Assembly (NCBI RefSeq): GCF_014649755.1
Contig: NZ_BMTQ01000003.1
Coordinates: 310,001-374,000 of the forward strand
Reading direction: 5' to 3'
DNA from: Streptomyces litmocidini
GTDB taxonomy: Bacteria > Actinomycetota > Actinomycetes > Streptomycetales > Streptomycetaceae
Length of the DNA stretch: 64,000 bases
The notes under the pieces are model-generated. The model was given only the letters and a program-made list of their open reading frames with translations, was not told where the DNA came from and made no database searches. Made by a program: the position numbers and the translations under genes. Of this stretch, positions 54,216 through 62,639 are shown piece after piece. How positions within the stretch are numbered: the stretch's first letter is position 1; each line of letters begins with the position of its first letter.

Positions 54216-54350
54216 TCACTTTTGATGGCGCATTCCGCGATCTGAATACCGATCCGATCAAGGGAGGTTCCAAACCGATCAAGATCGGATCTATAGTGCC
54301 GTCGTTACGACTCCCCACCCCCCGCGTGCCTGTTCTCGAGAGTCTGGTTG
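54216..54350 (+). promoter_or_regulatory. Promoter region of conservon 2
   Basis: This 135-bp spacer is A+T-richer than its surroundings. It holds a 9-bp inverted repeat, GATCCGATC at 54251-54259 and GATCGGATC at 54283-54291. TATAGT at 54292-54297 follows the second arm directly and is a fair -10 box; a -35 match is unclear. The repeat would let a dimeric factor overlap the promoter. The Shine-Dalgarno sequence before 54351 is weak (GAGAGT). Confidence 0.5.
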
Positions 54351-56114
54351 ATGTCGGCGCCGTCCACCCCCTTCCGCCCTGCCCTGCTCGCCTCGTTGCT
54401 GACAGCCGCCGCGGGTGGTGCGCTCGCCGTCGCGGCGACCGCCGCGGCGCCGGCCGAGATCCGTCCCGCACTCGGCTGGTTCGCCGGCGGCGGCGTCCTG
54501 CTCCTCGCGGCCGCGGCCTTCGCGGTCACCTGGTACGGGCGGACCTCCCGCTCCCTGAGCCGGCGGGTCGAGTCCCTCGCCTCCGAACTCGCCGCCCAGG
54601 AGGCCCGGGCCGCCCGGCACGCGGCCGACTCCGCGCGCGAGGCGGCGGCGTCGAAGGAGCGGTACGAGGCGGAGGCCGCCGCCTCTGAGGCGGCCCACCG
54701 GGCGCGGACCGAGGAACTGGTCCGCGCCCACACGGCCCGCACCGCCGAGCTGACCGCGGCGCGGACCGCCGACGTGCGGCGGCTCGAAGCCGAGCTGCGC
54801 CGCGCCGAGTCCGGCAGGTCCGCCGCCATGGCCGCCGCCGCCAACGCGGCCGGCCGCATGCAGGCCCTGGCCACGAGCATGCTCGCCGACCTGCGGGAGA
54901 TGGAGCACCGGCACGCCGACGAGGACGTCCTGACCGATCTGCTCCACCTCGACCACCGCACCGCGCAGGCCGGACGGCTCGCCGACTCCGTCGCCGTGCT
55001 GACCGGCGCCCGGTCCGGCCGCCGCTGGGCCCGCCCCATCGTCATGGAGTCGATCCTCCGCGGCGCCATGGGGCGGATCGGCGGCTACCAGCGGGTGCGG
55101 CTGCACTCCAGCAGCGACGTGGCCGTCGCCGGGCACGCGGCCGAGGGCGTCATGCACGCCCTGGCCGAACTGATGGACAACGCCGCGAACTTCTCGCCGC
55201 CCACCGCCGAGGTCCACGTCTACGTCGAGGAGGTCCCGGCCGGGGTCATCATCGCCGTGGAGGACAGCGGTCTGGTGATGAGCGACGTGCAGCTGCGCCG
55301 CGCGGAGGCCGCGGTCGGCTCGGCCGCGCAGGACCTGGCCGGTCTCTCCGGCACCCGGCTCGGCCTGGCGGTCGTCGGCCGGCTGGCCCGGAAGCACGGT
55401 CTGACCGTGTCGTTCCGTCCCTCGGCGCGCGGGGGCACCGGCGCCCTGCTGATGCTGCCCCAGGAACTGATCAGCCACGCCCCCGTCGAGGCGCCGGCCG
55501 CGCCCGCCGCCGTCCTGCCGCCCGTGACGGGCCGCGGACTGACGGCGCCGGTCCCGGCCCCCGACGCGCCCGCCCCCGAGCCCGGGACCACCCACGACAG
55601 CGCGGCCGAGAGCACCGGCGAGCACCCCCGGTTCGGCGAGAGCGGCCTGCCGCGGCGCCGTCGCGGCCGGGCGATGGCCGCCGCGCACCCCGAGGGCCCC
55701 GAGGCCTCCGCGAAGCCGCGCGCGGCGGGTCCGCGCACCGGCGCCGCGGCCGGGGCCGCCACGCGCTTCGGCACCTTCCGTCAGGCGGTCCGCGGCACCG
55801 GCGCCCCGTCGGGCGAGCCGCGGGCGACGACCGACGGGCACCCCGTCGCGGAGAGCCCGGCGGGCGGGCCCACCGCCGAAGCCCTTGCCGCCGAAGGCCT
55901 TGTCGCCGAAGGACCCGCGGTCGAGGCCGCCGCCGCGCACCCCGCTCCCGAAGCCGGCGCCGGGCCCGCCGCCGCCGGACGTCCCGCCGACCGGCGCGTC
56001 GCCGACGCGCCCGCCCCCGTCGTACCGTCCGATCCCGCCGACGGCCGGCCGTCCGCACCGCGGACCCCGCCGCCGTCCTCGAACTCCCCGCACCCGGAAG
56101 GCACCCCGTCATGA
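54351..56114 (+). CDS. cvnA: CvnA, sensor-like histidine kinase (conservon 2)
   Basis: This 587-residue protein has two membrane helices (about 12-34 and 40-62), then a long Ala/Arg/Glu coiled coil (about 70-170). The ATP-binding domain has N-box LAELMDNAANFSPP near 270 and a degenerate G1 box VEDSGLVMS. The last 200 residues are Pro/Ala-rich and unstructured. It is larger than the conservon-1 CvnA and lacks its duplicated basic unit. An in-frame TTG (54348) directly precedes the chosen ATG. Its stop overlaps cvnB by 4 nt. Confidence 0.85.
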   Translation: MSAPSTPFRPALLASLLTAAAGGALAVAATAAAPAEIRPALGWFAGGGVLLLAAAAFAVTWYGRTSRSLSRRVESLASELAAQEARAARHAADSAREAAASKERYEAEAAASEAAHRARTEELVRAHTARTAELTAARTADVRRLEAELRRAESGRSAAMAAAANAAGRMQALATSMLADLREMEHRHADEDVLTDLLHLDHRTAQAGRLADSVAVLTGARSGRRWARPIVMESILRGAMGRIGGYQRVRLHSSSDVAVAGHAAEGVMHALAELMDNAANFSPPTAEVHVYVEEVPAGVIIAVEDSGLVMSDVQLRRAEAAVGSAAQDLAGLSGTRLGLAVVGRLARKHGLTVSFRPSARGGTGALLMLPQELISHAPVEAPAAPAAVLPPVTGRGLTAPVPAPDAPAPEPGTTHDSAAESTGEHPRFGESGLPRRRRGRAMAAAHPEGPEASAKPRAAGPRTGAAAGAATRFGTFRQAVRGTGAPSGEPRATTDGHPVAESPAGGPTAEALAAEGLVAEGPAVEAAAAHPAPEAGAGPAAAGRPADRRVADAPAPVVPSDPADGRPSAPRTPPPSSNSPHPEGTPS

Positions 56115-56512
56115 CCGGCACCACCACCGACGAGAAGCTCAGCTGGCTCCTGGAGGGCCTGCTGGAACGCACCCCGGGCACCCGTCACGCCCTGGTGCTC
56201 TCCCGTGACGGCCTCAAGCTCTGCCGCACCCCCGAGCTCTCCGTCGACCAGGCCGACCAGCTCGCCGCGATCTCCGCCGGCATCCAGAGCCTGTCGCACG
56301 GCGCCTCCGTGGAGTTCGGCGACGGCACGGGCGGGGTCCGCTCCGCGATGGCCGAGTTCTACGGCGGCATCCTGTTCATCGTGGAGGCGGGCGAGGGCGC
56401 CCACCTCGCGCTGGTGGCCGACGAGGACGCCGACGCCGGACTGGTGGGCCACAACATGTCCGAGCTGGTGGAGCAGTTGGGCGAGTACCTGGTCGCGAGG
56501 CCCCGGGGATGA
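56111..56512 (+). CDS. cvnB: CvnB, roadblock/LC7 protein (conservon 2)
   Basis: This 133-residue roadblock protein has LSWLLEGLLERTPGTRHALVLSRDG, QLAAISAGIQSLSHGASVEFG and FIVEAGEGAHLALVADEDADAGLVG. It overlaps both neighbours by 4 nt (ATGA). It should dimerise and act on CvnD. It resembles the conservon-1 copy in pattern but is clearly a separate lineage. Confidence 0.92.
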   Translation: MTGTTTDEKLSWLLEGLLERTPGTRHALVLSRDGLKLCRTPELSVDQADQLAAISAGIQSLSHGASVEFGDGTGGVRSAMAEFYGGILFIVEAGEGAHLALVADEDADAGLVGHNMSELVEQLGEYLVARPRG

Positions 56513-56862
56513 GCCGCGGCAGGCCGGGCCGGGACGACTCTCCCGACCGGCTCTACACCCTGACCGGCGGACGCAGCCGCGCCGGGTCCGACGCCTTCGA
56601 CCTGGTGACCCTCGTGGTCTCCGAGAGCGACCCGGTCGCCGGCATGCAGTCCGAGCACGCCGCCATCCTGCGCATGTGCCGCTTCCCCACGGCGGTGGTG
56701 GAGGTGGCGGCGGGGCTCGGCCTGCCGGTGTCGATCACGCGGATCCTCCTCGCCGACCTGCACGACACCGGCCGGATCAGCGCGCGGCACCCCCGCGCCT
56801 CGTACCGCCTTCCCGATCACGACATCCTGGAGCAGGTGCTCGTTGGACTCCGTAACCTCTGA
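56509..56862 (+). CDS. cvnC: CvnC, DUF742 protein (conservon 2)
   Basis: This 117-residue DUF742 protein has RLYTLTGGRSRAGSDAFDLVTLV, EHAAILRMCRFPTAVVEVAAGLGLPVSITRILLADL and RLPDHDILEQVLVGLRNL. A winged-helix fold is likely. It overlaps cvnB by 4 nt and cvnD by 20 nt, exactly as in conservon 1. Confidence 0.92.
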   Translation: MSRGRPGRDDSPDRLYTLTGGRSRAGSDAFDLVTLVVSESDPVAGMQSEHAAILRMCRFPTAVVEVAAGLGLPVSITRILLADLHDTGRISARHPRASYRLPDHDILEQVLVGLRNL

Positions 56863-57469
56863 ACAGCGCCGGACCCTGCACAGCACCGCCGACAACGGAC
56901 TGAAGATCGTCGTCGTCGGCGGTTTCGGAGTCGGCAAGACCACCCTGGTCCGCTCGGTCAGCGAGATCCGTCCGCTGAACACCGAGGAGACCATGACCCA
57001 GGCCGGCGAGGGCGTCGACGACACCGTCGGCGTCGCCGCGAAGACGGCCACCACCGTCGCCTTCGACTTCGGCCGGATCTCGCTGGACGCGCACAACGTC
57101 CTGTACCTGTTCGGGGCGCCCGGCCAGGAGCGCTTCTGGTTCCTGTGGGACCGGCTGTTCTCCGGGACGCTCGGCGCGGTCGTCCTGGTCGACACGCGGC
57201 GCCTGGCCGACTCCTGGTACGCGATCGACCGCCTGGAGCACCACGGCACGCCGTTCGTCGTCGCCTGCAACGACTTCGGCGGCCCCGCCCACACCCCCGC
57301 CCAGATCCGCGAGGCCCTCGACCTCGCCGACGAGGTGCCGCTGGTCTTCTGCGACGCCCGGTCGCGCGAGTCCAGCAAGCAGGTGCTGATCTCGCTCGTG
57401 GAGCACCTGCGGACCGTCGTCGCGGCCTCGCGGCCGACCCCCCACCCGATCCCGGAGCCCACCCCGTGA
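56843..57469 (+). CDS. cvnD: CvnD, small GTPase (conservon 2)
   Basis: This 208-residue GTPase has its P-loop GGFGVGKTT at 26-34 and the G3-equivalent GAPGQERF at 91-98 (Ala where conservon 1 has Thr). VVACNDFGG (about 135-143) replaces NKxD. The start is a TTG at 56843 within the end of cvnC. Its stop overlaps the P450 start in a GTGA. It acts with CvnA-C in membrane-linked signalling. Confidence 0.92.
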   Translation: MDSVTSEQRRTLHSTADNGLKIVVVGGFGVGKTTLVRSVSEIRPLNTEETMTQAGEGVDDTVGVAAKTATTVAFDFGRISLDAHNVLYLFGAPGQERFWFLWDRLFSGTLGAVVLVDTRRLADSWYAIDRLEHHGTPFVVACNDFGGPAHTPAQIREALDLADEVPLVFCDARSRESSKQVLISLVEHLRTVVAASRPTPHPIPEPTP

Positions 57470-58695
57470 CCCTCCCCGAGCCCCAGCCGGTCCCGCTGAG
57501 CGGCCCCCGGTTCCAGACCGACCCCACCGAGCTGTACCGGCAGATACGACGCGAGCACGGGGCCGTCGCCCCCGTCCTGCTCGACGGGGACGTGCCCGCC
57601 TGGCTGGTCCTCGGCTACCGCGAGCTGCACCAGGTCACCAGCGACCCGGTCCTCTTCTCCCGCGACTCCGAGCTGTGGAACCAGTGGGACGCCATTCCGG
57701 CGGACTGGCCGCTGCTGCCGATGATCGGCCGCAAGCAGCCGTCCGTCCTCTACACCGTCGGCGAGCGGCACCGCGAGCGGGCCGGGGTGATCTCCGACGC
57801 CCTGGAGGCGATCGACCCGTTCGTCCTGCGGGAGCGGGCCGAGCGCTTCGCCGACGAGCTCATCGACGGGCTGTGCGGCAAGGGCTCCTGCGACATCATC
57901 GCCGAGTACGCGATGCTCCTGCCGGTGCGGGTCCTCGCCAGCTGCTACGGCTTCGCCGACGAGCAGGGCCCCGGCCTCGTCACCGCCATGAACGACATGA
58001 TCAACGGTCAGGAGGGCGCGCTGGAGGGCCAGCGCCACCTGGCCGAGTCGATGTTCGCGCTGCTCGCCGCCAAGGCCGAGGCGCCGGGGGACGACGTCGC
58101 CTCCCGGATGCTCGCCAACACCGCCGGTTTCACCGTCGAGGAGATCGCCCAGGACCTCATGGTGATGATGGCCGCGGGCCACCAGCCGACCGCCGACTGG
58201 ATCGGCAACTCGCTGCGCCTGATGCTCACCGACGACCGGTTCGCGGCCTCGCTCGCCGGCGGCCGGCACAGCGTCGGCGAGGCGATGAACGAGGTGCTGT
58301 GGGAGGACACCCCGACGCAGAACGTCGCCGGGCGGTGGGCCTCGCGCGACACCCACCTCGGCGGACGGCGGATCGGCCGCGGCGACCTGCTGCTGCTCGG
58401 TCTGGCCGCGGCCAACTCCGATCCGCACGTGCGCACCGACTCCGGCGCGTTCACCGGCGGCAACAACGCCCACCTCTCCTTCGGTCACGGCGAGCACCGC
58501 TGCCCGTTCTCCGCGCAGGAGGTCGCCGAGACGATCGCCCGGACGGGGATCGAGGTGCTGCTCGACCGGCTGCCGGACGTGGACCTCGCGGTCGCCGAGG
58601 GCGCCCTCGCCCGCCGCCCCTCCCCCTGGCTGCGCGGTCTGACCGCGCTCCCCGTGACGTACACCCCGACCCCCGCCCTTGGAGCCCTCGGATGA
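57466..58695 (+). CDS. CYP157-like P450 with degenerate motifs (conservon 2)
   Basis: This 409-residue P450-fold protein keeps the heme Cys346 in FGHGEHRCPF (339-348), but the last Gly of the motif is Phe. The I-helix is AGHQPT at 237-242, lacking the usual acid-alcohol pair. The K-helix segment is NEVLWEDTP at 275-283, with no ExxR. All three deviations make normal monooxygenation doubtful, although CYP157 proteins without ExxR are known to bind heme. The GTG start is in a GTGA overlap with cvnD, and it overlaps the next P450 by 4 nt. Confidence 0.88.
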   Translation: MTLPEPQPVPLSGPRFQTDPTELYRQIRREHGAVAPVLLDGDVPAWLVLGYRELHQVTSDPVLFSRDSELWNQWDAIPADWPLLPMIGRKQPSVLYTVGERHRERAGVISDALEAIDPFVLRERAERFADELIDGLCGKGSCDIIAEYAMLLPVRVLASCYGFADEQGPGLVTAMNDMINGQEGALEGQRHLAESMFALLAAKAEAPGDDVASRMLANTAGFTVEEIAQDLMVMMAAGHQPTADWIGNSLRLMLTDDRFAASLAGGRHSVGEAMNEVLWEDTPTQNVAGRWASRDTHLGGRRIGRGDLLLLGLAAANSDPHVRTDSGAFTGGNNAHLSFGHGEHRCPFSAQEVAETIARTGIEVLLDRLPDVDLAVAEGALARRPSPWLRGLTALPVTYTPTPALGALG

Positions 58696-59936
58696 GCTGC
58701 CCGTACGACCACACCGCCGCGTCCGGCACCGATGTGATCGAGCTGGACCCCTTCGTCACCGACCTCGACGGCGAGAGCGCCCGGCTGCGTGCCGCCGGCC
58801 CGCTGGCCCGTGTCGTCCTGCCCGGCGGGGTGCCCTGCTGGGCCGTCACCCGGCACGCCGAGGCGCGCAAGCTGCTCACCGACGCCCGCCTCGTCAAGGA
58901 CATCGACGTCTGGGGTGCGTGGCAGCGCGGCGAGATACCCCTGGACTGGCCGCTGATCGGTCTCGCCAACCCCGGCCGGTCGATGCTGACCGTCGACGGC
59001 GAGGAGCACCGGAGGCTGCGCTCGCTGGTCGCGCAGGCGCTGACGGCGCGTCGGGTGGAGCGGCTGCGGTCGGGCATCGAGACGCTCACCGGGGGGATGC
59101 TCGACCGGCTGGCCGAGCGGCCGGCCGGGGAGGTCGTGGACCTGAAGGCGGAGTTCGCGTACCCGCTGCCGATGAACGTGGTGGGCGAGCTGATGGGCGT
59201 CGACCCGGCCGACCACCCGCGGATGAAGGCGCTGTTCGACAAGTTCTTCTCGACGCAGACGCCGCCCGAGGAGGTTCCGCAGATGATGGCGGACCTGGGC
59301 ACGCTGTTCGCGGGGATCGTGGCGGGCAAGGCGGAGAATCCGGGCGACGACCTGACGAGCGCGCTGATCGAGGCGTCGGAGGGCGGTGACCGGCTGACCA
59401 CGGAGGAGATCACCAACACCCTCCAGCTGATGGTGGCGGCCGGGCACGAGACGACGATCAGCCTGATCGTGAACGCCGTGGTCGCCCTGGAGACCCACCC
59501 CGAGCAGCGGGCCCTGGTGCTCAAGGGCGAGGTGCCGTGGGAGAACGTGATCGAGGAGACCCTGCGCTGGTCGACGCCCACCTCGCACGTGCTGATCCGC
59601 TTCGCCACCGAGGACATCGAGGTCGGTGACCGGGTCCTGCCGAAGGGCGAGGCGCTGATCGTGTCGTTCGGCGCGATCGGCCGGGACGAGGAGCAGCACG
59701 GGCCGACGGCGGGCGAGTTCGACGTGACGCGGACGCCGAACCGGCACATCTCCTTCGGCCACGGCCCGCACGTGTGTCCGGGGGCGGCGCTCTCCCGGCT
59801 GGAGGCGTCGGTGGCGCTCCCCGCCCTGTACGGGCGCTTCCCGGAGCTGCGCCTCGCGGTGCCGCGCGAGGAGCTCCGCAACAAGCCGGTCGTCACCCAG
59901 AACGACCTCTTCGCCCTCCCGGTCCTGCTGTCCTGA
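58692..59936 (+). CDS. CYP154-like cytochrome P450 (conservon 2)
   Basis: This 414-residue standard bacterial P450 has AGHETT at 250-255, ExxR in EETLRW (Glu289, Arg292) and heme loop FGHGPHVCPG at 355-364 (Cys362). The general form agrees with the CYP154 family, which is found paired with CYP157 in conservons. It hydroxylates an unknown substrate with ferredoxin electrons; no ferredoxin gene is seen here. The ATG overlaps the degenerate P450 stop by 4 nt, so both are made together. It is last gene of the operon. Confidence 0.9.
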   Translation: MSCPYDHTAASGTDVIELDPFVTDLDGESARLRAAGPLARVVLPGGVPCWAVTRHAEARKLLTDARLVKDIDVWGAWQRGEIPLDWPLIGLANPGRSMLTVDGEEHRRLRSLVAQALTARRVERLRSGIETLTGGMLDRLAERPAGEVVDLKAEFAYPLPMNVVGELMGVDPADHPRMKALFDKFFSTQTPPEEVPQMMADLGTLFAGIVAGKAENPGDDLTSALIEASEGGDRLTTEEITNTLQLMVAAGHETTISLIVNAVVALETHPEQRALVLKGEVPWENVIEETLRWSTPTSHVLIRFATEDIEVGDRVLPKGEALIVSFGAIGRDEEQHGPTAGEFDVTRTPNRHISFGHGPHVCPGAALSRLEASVALPALYGRFPELRLAVPREELRNKPVVTQNDLFALPVLLS

Positions 59937-59962
59937 CGGCTCCCGGCGGGTCCTGGCCGAAA

Positions 59963-59988
59963 CGCCCCGCGGTACCGGCCGCGGGGCG
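59963..59988 (+). terminator. Terminator of conservon 2
   Basis: The 10-bp arms 59963-59972 and 59979-59988 around a 6-nt loop lie 27 bp beyond the P450 stop. Its right end abuts the proposed trpS leader promoter element. Confidence 0.75.
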
Positions 59989-60001
59989 CTACCATGGCTC
60001 C

Positions 60002-60043
60002 ATGCATCTGTCGTCGTGCCTCAGCTGGTGGCGCTCCTCCTAG
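60002..60043 (+). CDS. trpS attenuation leader peptide
   Basis: This 13-residue ORF (MHLSSCLSWWRSS) carries two adjacent Trp codons at 60026-60031, four codons before its stop. It is followed by competing hairpins and a terminator ahead of a tryptophanyl-tRNA synthetase gene, the classical layout of ribosome-mediated attenuation. A TACCAT box at 59990-59995 stands about 7 nt before the ATG, so the mRNA may begin at the start codon, a leaderless leader (inference). Confidence 0.88.
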   Translation: MHLSSCLSWWRSS

Positions 60044-60094
60044 GAGCGGCCACCCCTCGCGCACGACCGGGCCGTTCGGACGAACGGCCCTTTT
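60033..60094 (+). promoter_or_regulatory. Tryptophan attenuator of trpS
   Basis: Three exclusive pairings are visible. A 6-bp hairpin is at 60033-60047. Segment 60044-60051 (GAGCGGCC) can pair with 60070-60077 (GGCCGTTC, eight pairs including one G-U) as antiterminator. The terminator has 10-bp arms 60069-60078 and 60081-60090, followed by TTTT. Ribosome stalling at the Trp codons 60026-60031 would cover the first hairpin, free 60044-60051 and prevent termination. When Trp-tRNA is ample, the terminator should form. Confidence 0.88.
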
Positions 60095-60157
60095 GCGTTT
60101 CCCGGCTCATGGGTCCTGTCGTCCCGACGGCGCCACCGACCCACACCAGGAGACGCC

Positions 60158-61240
60158 ATGACCGTCCTCGCCCCCACCTCCCCCGCCACCGACGACGCCC
60201 TCGGCACGTCCGCCGCACGGACCCGCAGCGCGGTCCTGGAGCGGCGGATCCGTGAGAACCCGGGGCGCTTCCGCGTCCTGACCGGCGACCGCCCCACCGG
60301 GCGGCTGCACCTGGGACACTACTTCGGCACCCTGCACAACCGGGTCCGGCTCCAGGACCTGGGGGTGGAGCTGTTCGTGATCATCGCGGACTACCAGGTC
60401 CTGACCGACCGCGACGTGGCGGACGACCTCACCCGGCACGTCGAGGAGCTGGTGCTCGACCACCTCGCGATCGGTGTGGACCCGGAGCGCAGCACGGTCT
60501 TCACCCACAGCGCCGTCCCCGCCCTGAACCAGCTGCTGCTGCCCTTCCTCAGCCTCGTGTCGGTGGCCGAGCTGAACCGCAACCCCACCGTCAAGGACGA
60601 GATCGCCCACTCCCGTCAGTCCGCCGTCAGCGGCCTGATGTTCACCTATCCCGTCCACCAGGCCGCCGACATCCTGTTCTGCAAGGCGAACCTCGTCCCC
60701 GTCGGCCAGGACCAGCTGCCGCACCTGGAGATCACCCGGACCGTCGCCCGCCGCTTCAACGACCGCTACGGCGCCGTCTTCCCCGAGCCCGACGCCCTGC
60801 TGTCCGACGCCCCGCTGCTGCTCGGAACGGACGGCTCCAAGATGAGCAAGAGCCGGGGCAACGCCATCGCGCTCGCCGCCGACGCCGACGAGACGGCCCG
60901 GCTGATCAAGGGCGCGAAGACCGACTCCGAGCGTCACGTCTCCTACGATCCGACAGGCCGGCCCGAGGTGGCGTCCCTCCTCCTGCTCGCGGCCCTCTGC
61001 CAGGGCCGCACCCCGGAGGAGGTCGCCGCCGACATCGGTTCCGCGGGCGCCGCCGCGCTGAAGCGGACCGTGACGGAGTCGGTCAACGAGTACCTGGCGC
61101 CGATCCGGTCCCGCCGCGCGGAGTACGCCCGGGACCGCGCGTACCTGCGCCGGGTCCTGCGCGAGGGCAACGAACGGGCCCGGTCGGTCGCCGACGGGAC
61201 CCTCGCCGAGGTGCGCACGGCGATGAACAGTCACTACTGA
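60158..61240 (+). CDS. trpS: Tryptophanyl-tRNA synthetase, auxiliary (TrpRS II / indolmycin-resistant) type
   Basis: This 360-residue class I synthetase has HxGH as HLGH at 51-54 and KMSKS at 228-232 within GTDGSKMSKSRGN. A 30-residue N-terminal extension precedes the catalytic domain. At the Trp-pocket site equivalent to the conserved His of housekeeping enzymes (His43 in the Geobacillus enzyme) it has Gln80 (IADYQVLTD). Streptomyces carry a second, attenuation-controlled, indolmycin-resistant TrpRS of this sort, and the Deinococcus TrpRS II that associates with NOS is also of the auxiliary type (literature knowledge). The ATG at 60158 lies after the attenuator. Whether it is the only TrpRS cannot be told from this window. 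Confidence 0.92.
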   Translation: MTVLAPTSPATDDALGTSAARTRSAVLERRIRENPGRFRVLTGDRPTGRLHLGHYFGTLHNRVRLQDLGVELFVIIADYQVLTDRDVADDLTRHVEELVLDHLAIGVDPERSTVFTHSAVPALNQLLLPFLSLVSVAELNRNPTVKDEIAHSRQSAVSGLMFTYPVHQAADILFCKANLVPVGQDQLPHLEITRTVARRFNDRYGAVFPEPDALLSDAPLLLGTDGSKMSKSRGNAIALAADADETARLIKGAKTDSERHVSYDPTGRPEVASLLLLAALCQGRTPEEVAADIGSAGAAALKRTVTESVNEYLAPIRSRRAEYARDRAYLRRVLREGNERARSVADGTLAEVRTAMNSHY

Positions 61241-61280
61241 CGTATGTTTCCGGCATGGGAACGACGGAGGGGAGCCGGGA

Positions 61281-61778
61281 ATGACGGAGGGGACCGTGGA
61301 CGCCATCGACCGGGCGCTGCTCGCCGAGCTGCAGCGGGACGCCACACAGGCGTACGCGGTGCTGGGCAAGGCGGTCGGTCTGTCGGCCGGCGCCGCGCAC
61401 GAGCGGGTGCGGAAGCTGCGGGAGCGCGGCGTCATCCGCCGCACCACCGTGGACGTCGATCCCGCCGCGCTCGGGCAGGACGTGCTCGCCTTCGTCATGG
61501 TCGACTCGTCCTCCTGGATCGGGGACTCGGCGGCGGCGTTCGCCGCGATCCCCGAGATCCAGGAGGCCCACGTCATCGCCGGGAGCGCCTCGGTCCTGGT
61601 GAAGGTGCGCACCGCGACCACGGTGCAGCTCCAGGACGTGCTGCGCCGGCTGTACGCGATCGAGGGCGTGAGCGGCACGCAGGCGACGGTGTCCCTGGAG
61701 ACCTTCTTCGAACGGCCGGTCCCCACGGACCGAGGACCCGCCGTCAGTCGGTCGCGTCGCTCTCCAGGATGCTCTTGA
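61281..61778 (+). CDS. Lrp/AsnC-family regulator
   Basis: This 165-residue protein has an N-terminal HTH (AIDRALLAELQRDATQAYAVLGKAVGLSAGAAHERVRKLRERGVI, about 8-52) and a C-terminal RAM effector domain (LAFVMVDSS..IQEAHVIAGSASVLVKVRTATTVQLQDVL). It lies 40 bp downstream of trpS on the same strand and may share its transcript, so an amino acid such as Trp could be the effector (inference). The ATG at 61281 follows GGAGGGGAGCCGG. Its last 35 bp overlap the convergent SRPBCC gene; the final residues (SRSRRSPGCS) look unconserved. Confidence 0.86.
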   Translation: MTEGTVDAIDRALLAELQRDATQAYAVLGKAVGLSAGAAHERVRKLRERGVIRRTTVDVDPAALGQDVLAFVMVDSSSWIGDSAAAFAAIPEIQEAHVIAGSASVLVKVRTATTVQLQDVLRRLYAIEGVSGTQATVSLETFFERPVPTDRGPAVSRSRRSPGCS

Positions 61779-62196
61779 GGGTCAGTTCGTCCTTCGGCGT
61801 CTCCCTCCTCGCCTGGGGGCGGACGACGAGGGGGACCAGGGCCTTGCCGACGCCGTGTCCCTCGAAGTCGAGGGAGAGGGTCAGGCGGCAGTGCTCGCCG
61901 TCGTCCAGCGGTTCGACGGTGCCCTGGACGTCACCGCGCACGGGGCCGTCGATGCCGTGCACGTGCCAGTGCCTCGGCGGCTCCCACTCGATGACCTGCA
62001 TGACCGAGGTGAACTCCCGCTTGCCGATCCGGCGGGTGACGGCGGCCTTGGAGCCGACCGCCATGGGGGCGTCGCCGATCTTGCGGACCGAGAGCGCGCT
62101 CTCCTGCCACTCGGGCAGGTGCGTCGGCTCGGTCACGTAGGAGAAGACCTCCGCGGGCCTGCGGGAGATGTCGATGGTTTCGGTGATGACGGGCAT
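61744..62196 (-). CDS. SRPBCC (polyketide cyclase/START-like) family protein
   Basis: This 150-residue protein has PVITETIDISRRPAEVFSYVTEPTHLPEWQESA at the N-terminus, then SKAAVTRRIGKREFTSVMQVIEWEPPRHWHVHG and a C-terminal helix. This is the common small-molecule-binding SRPBCC fold. It is not part of any visible PKS cluster. The ATG at 62194-62196 follows GGAGAAGG. Its 3' end overlaps the Lrp gene tail by 35 bp, head to head in transcription. Confidence 0.83.
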   Translation of the reverse strand: MPVITETIDISRRPAEVFSYVTEPTHLPEWQESALSVRKIGDAPMAVGSKAAVTRRIGKREFTSVMQVIEWEPPRHWHVHGIDGPVRGDVQGTVEPLDDGEHCRLTLSLDFEGHGVGKALVPLVVRPQARRETPKDELTLKSILESDATD

Positions 62197-62639
<443 letters not shown>

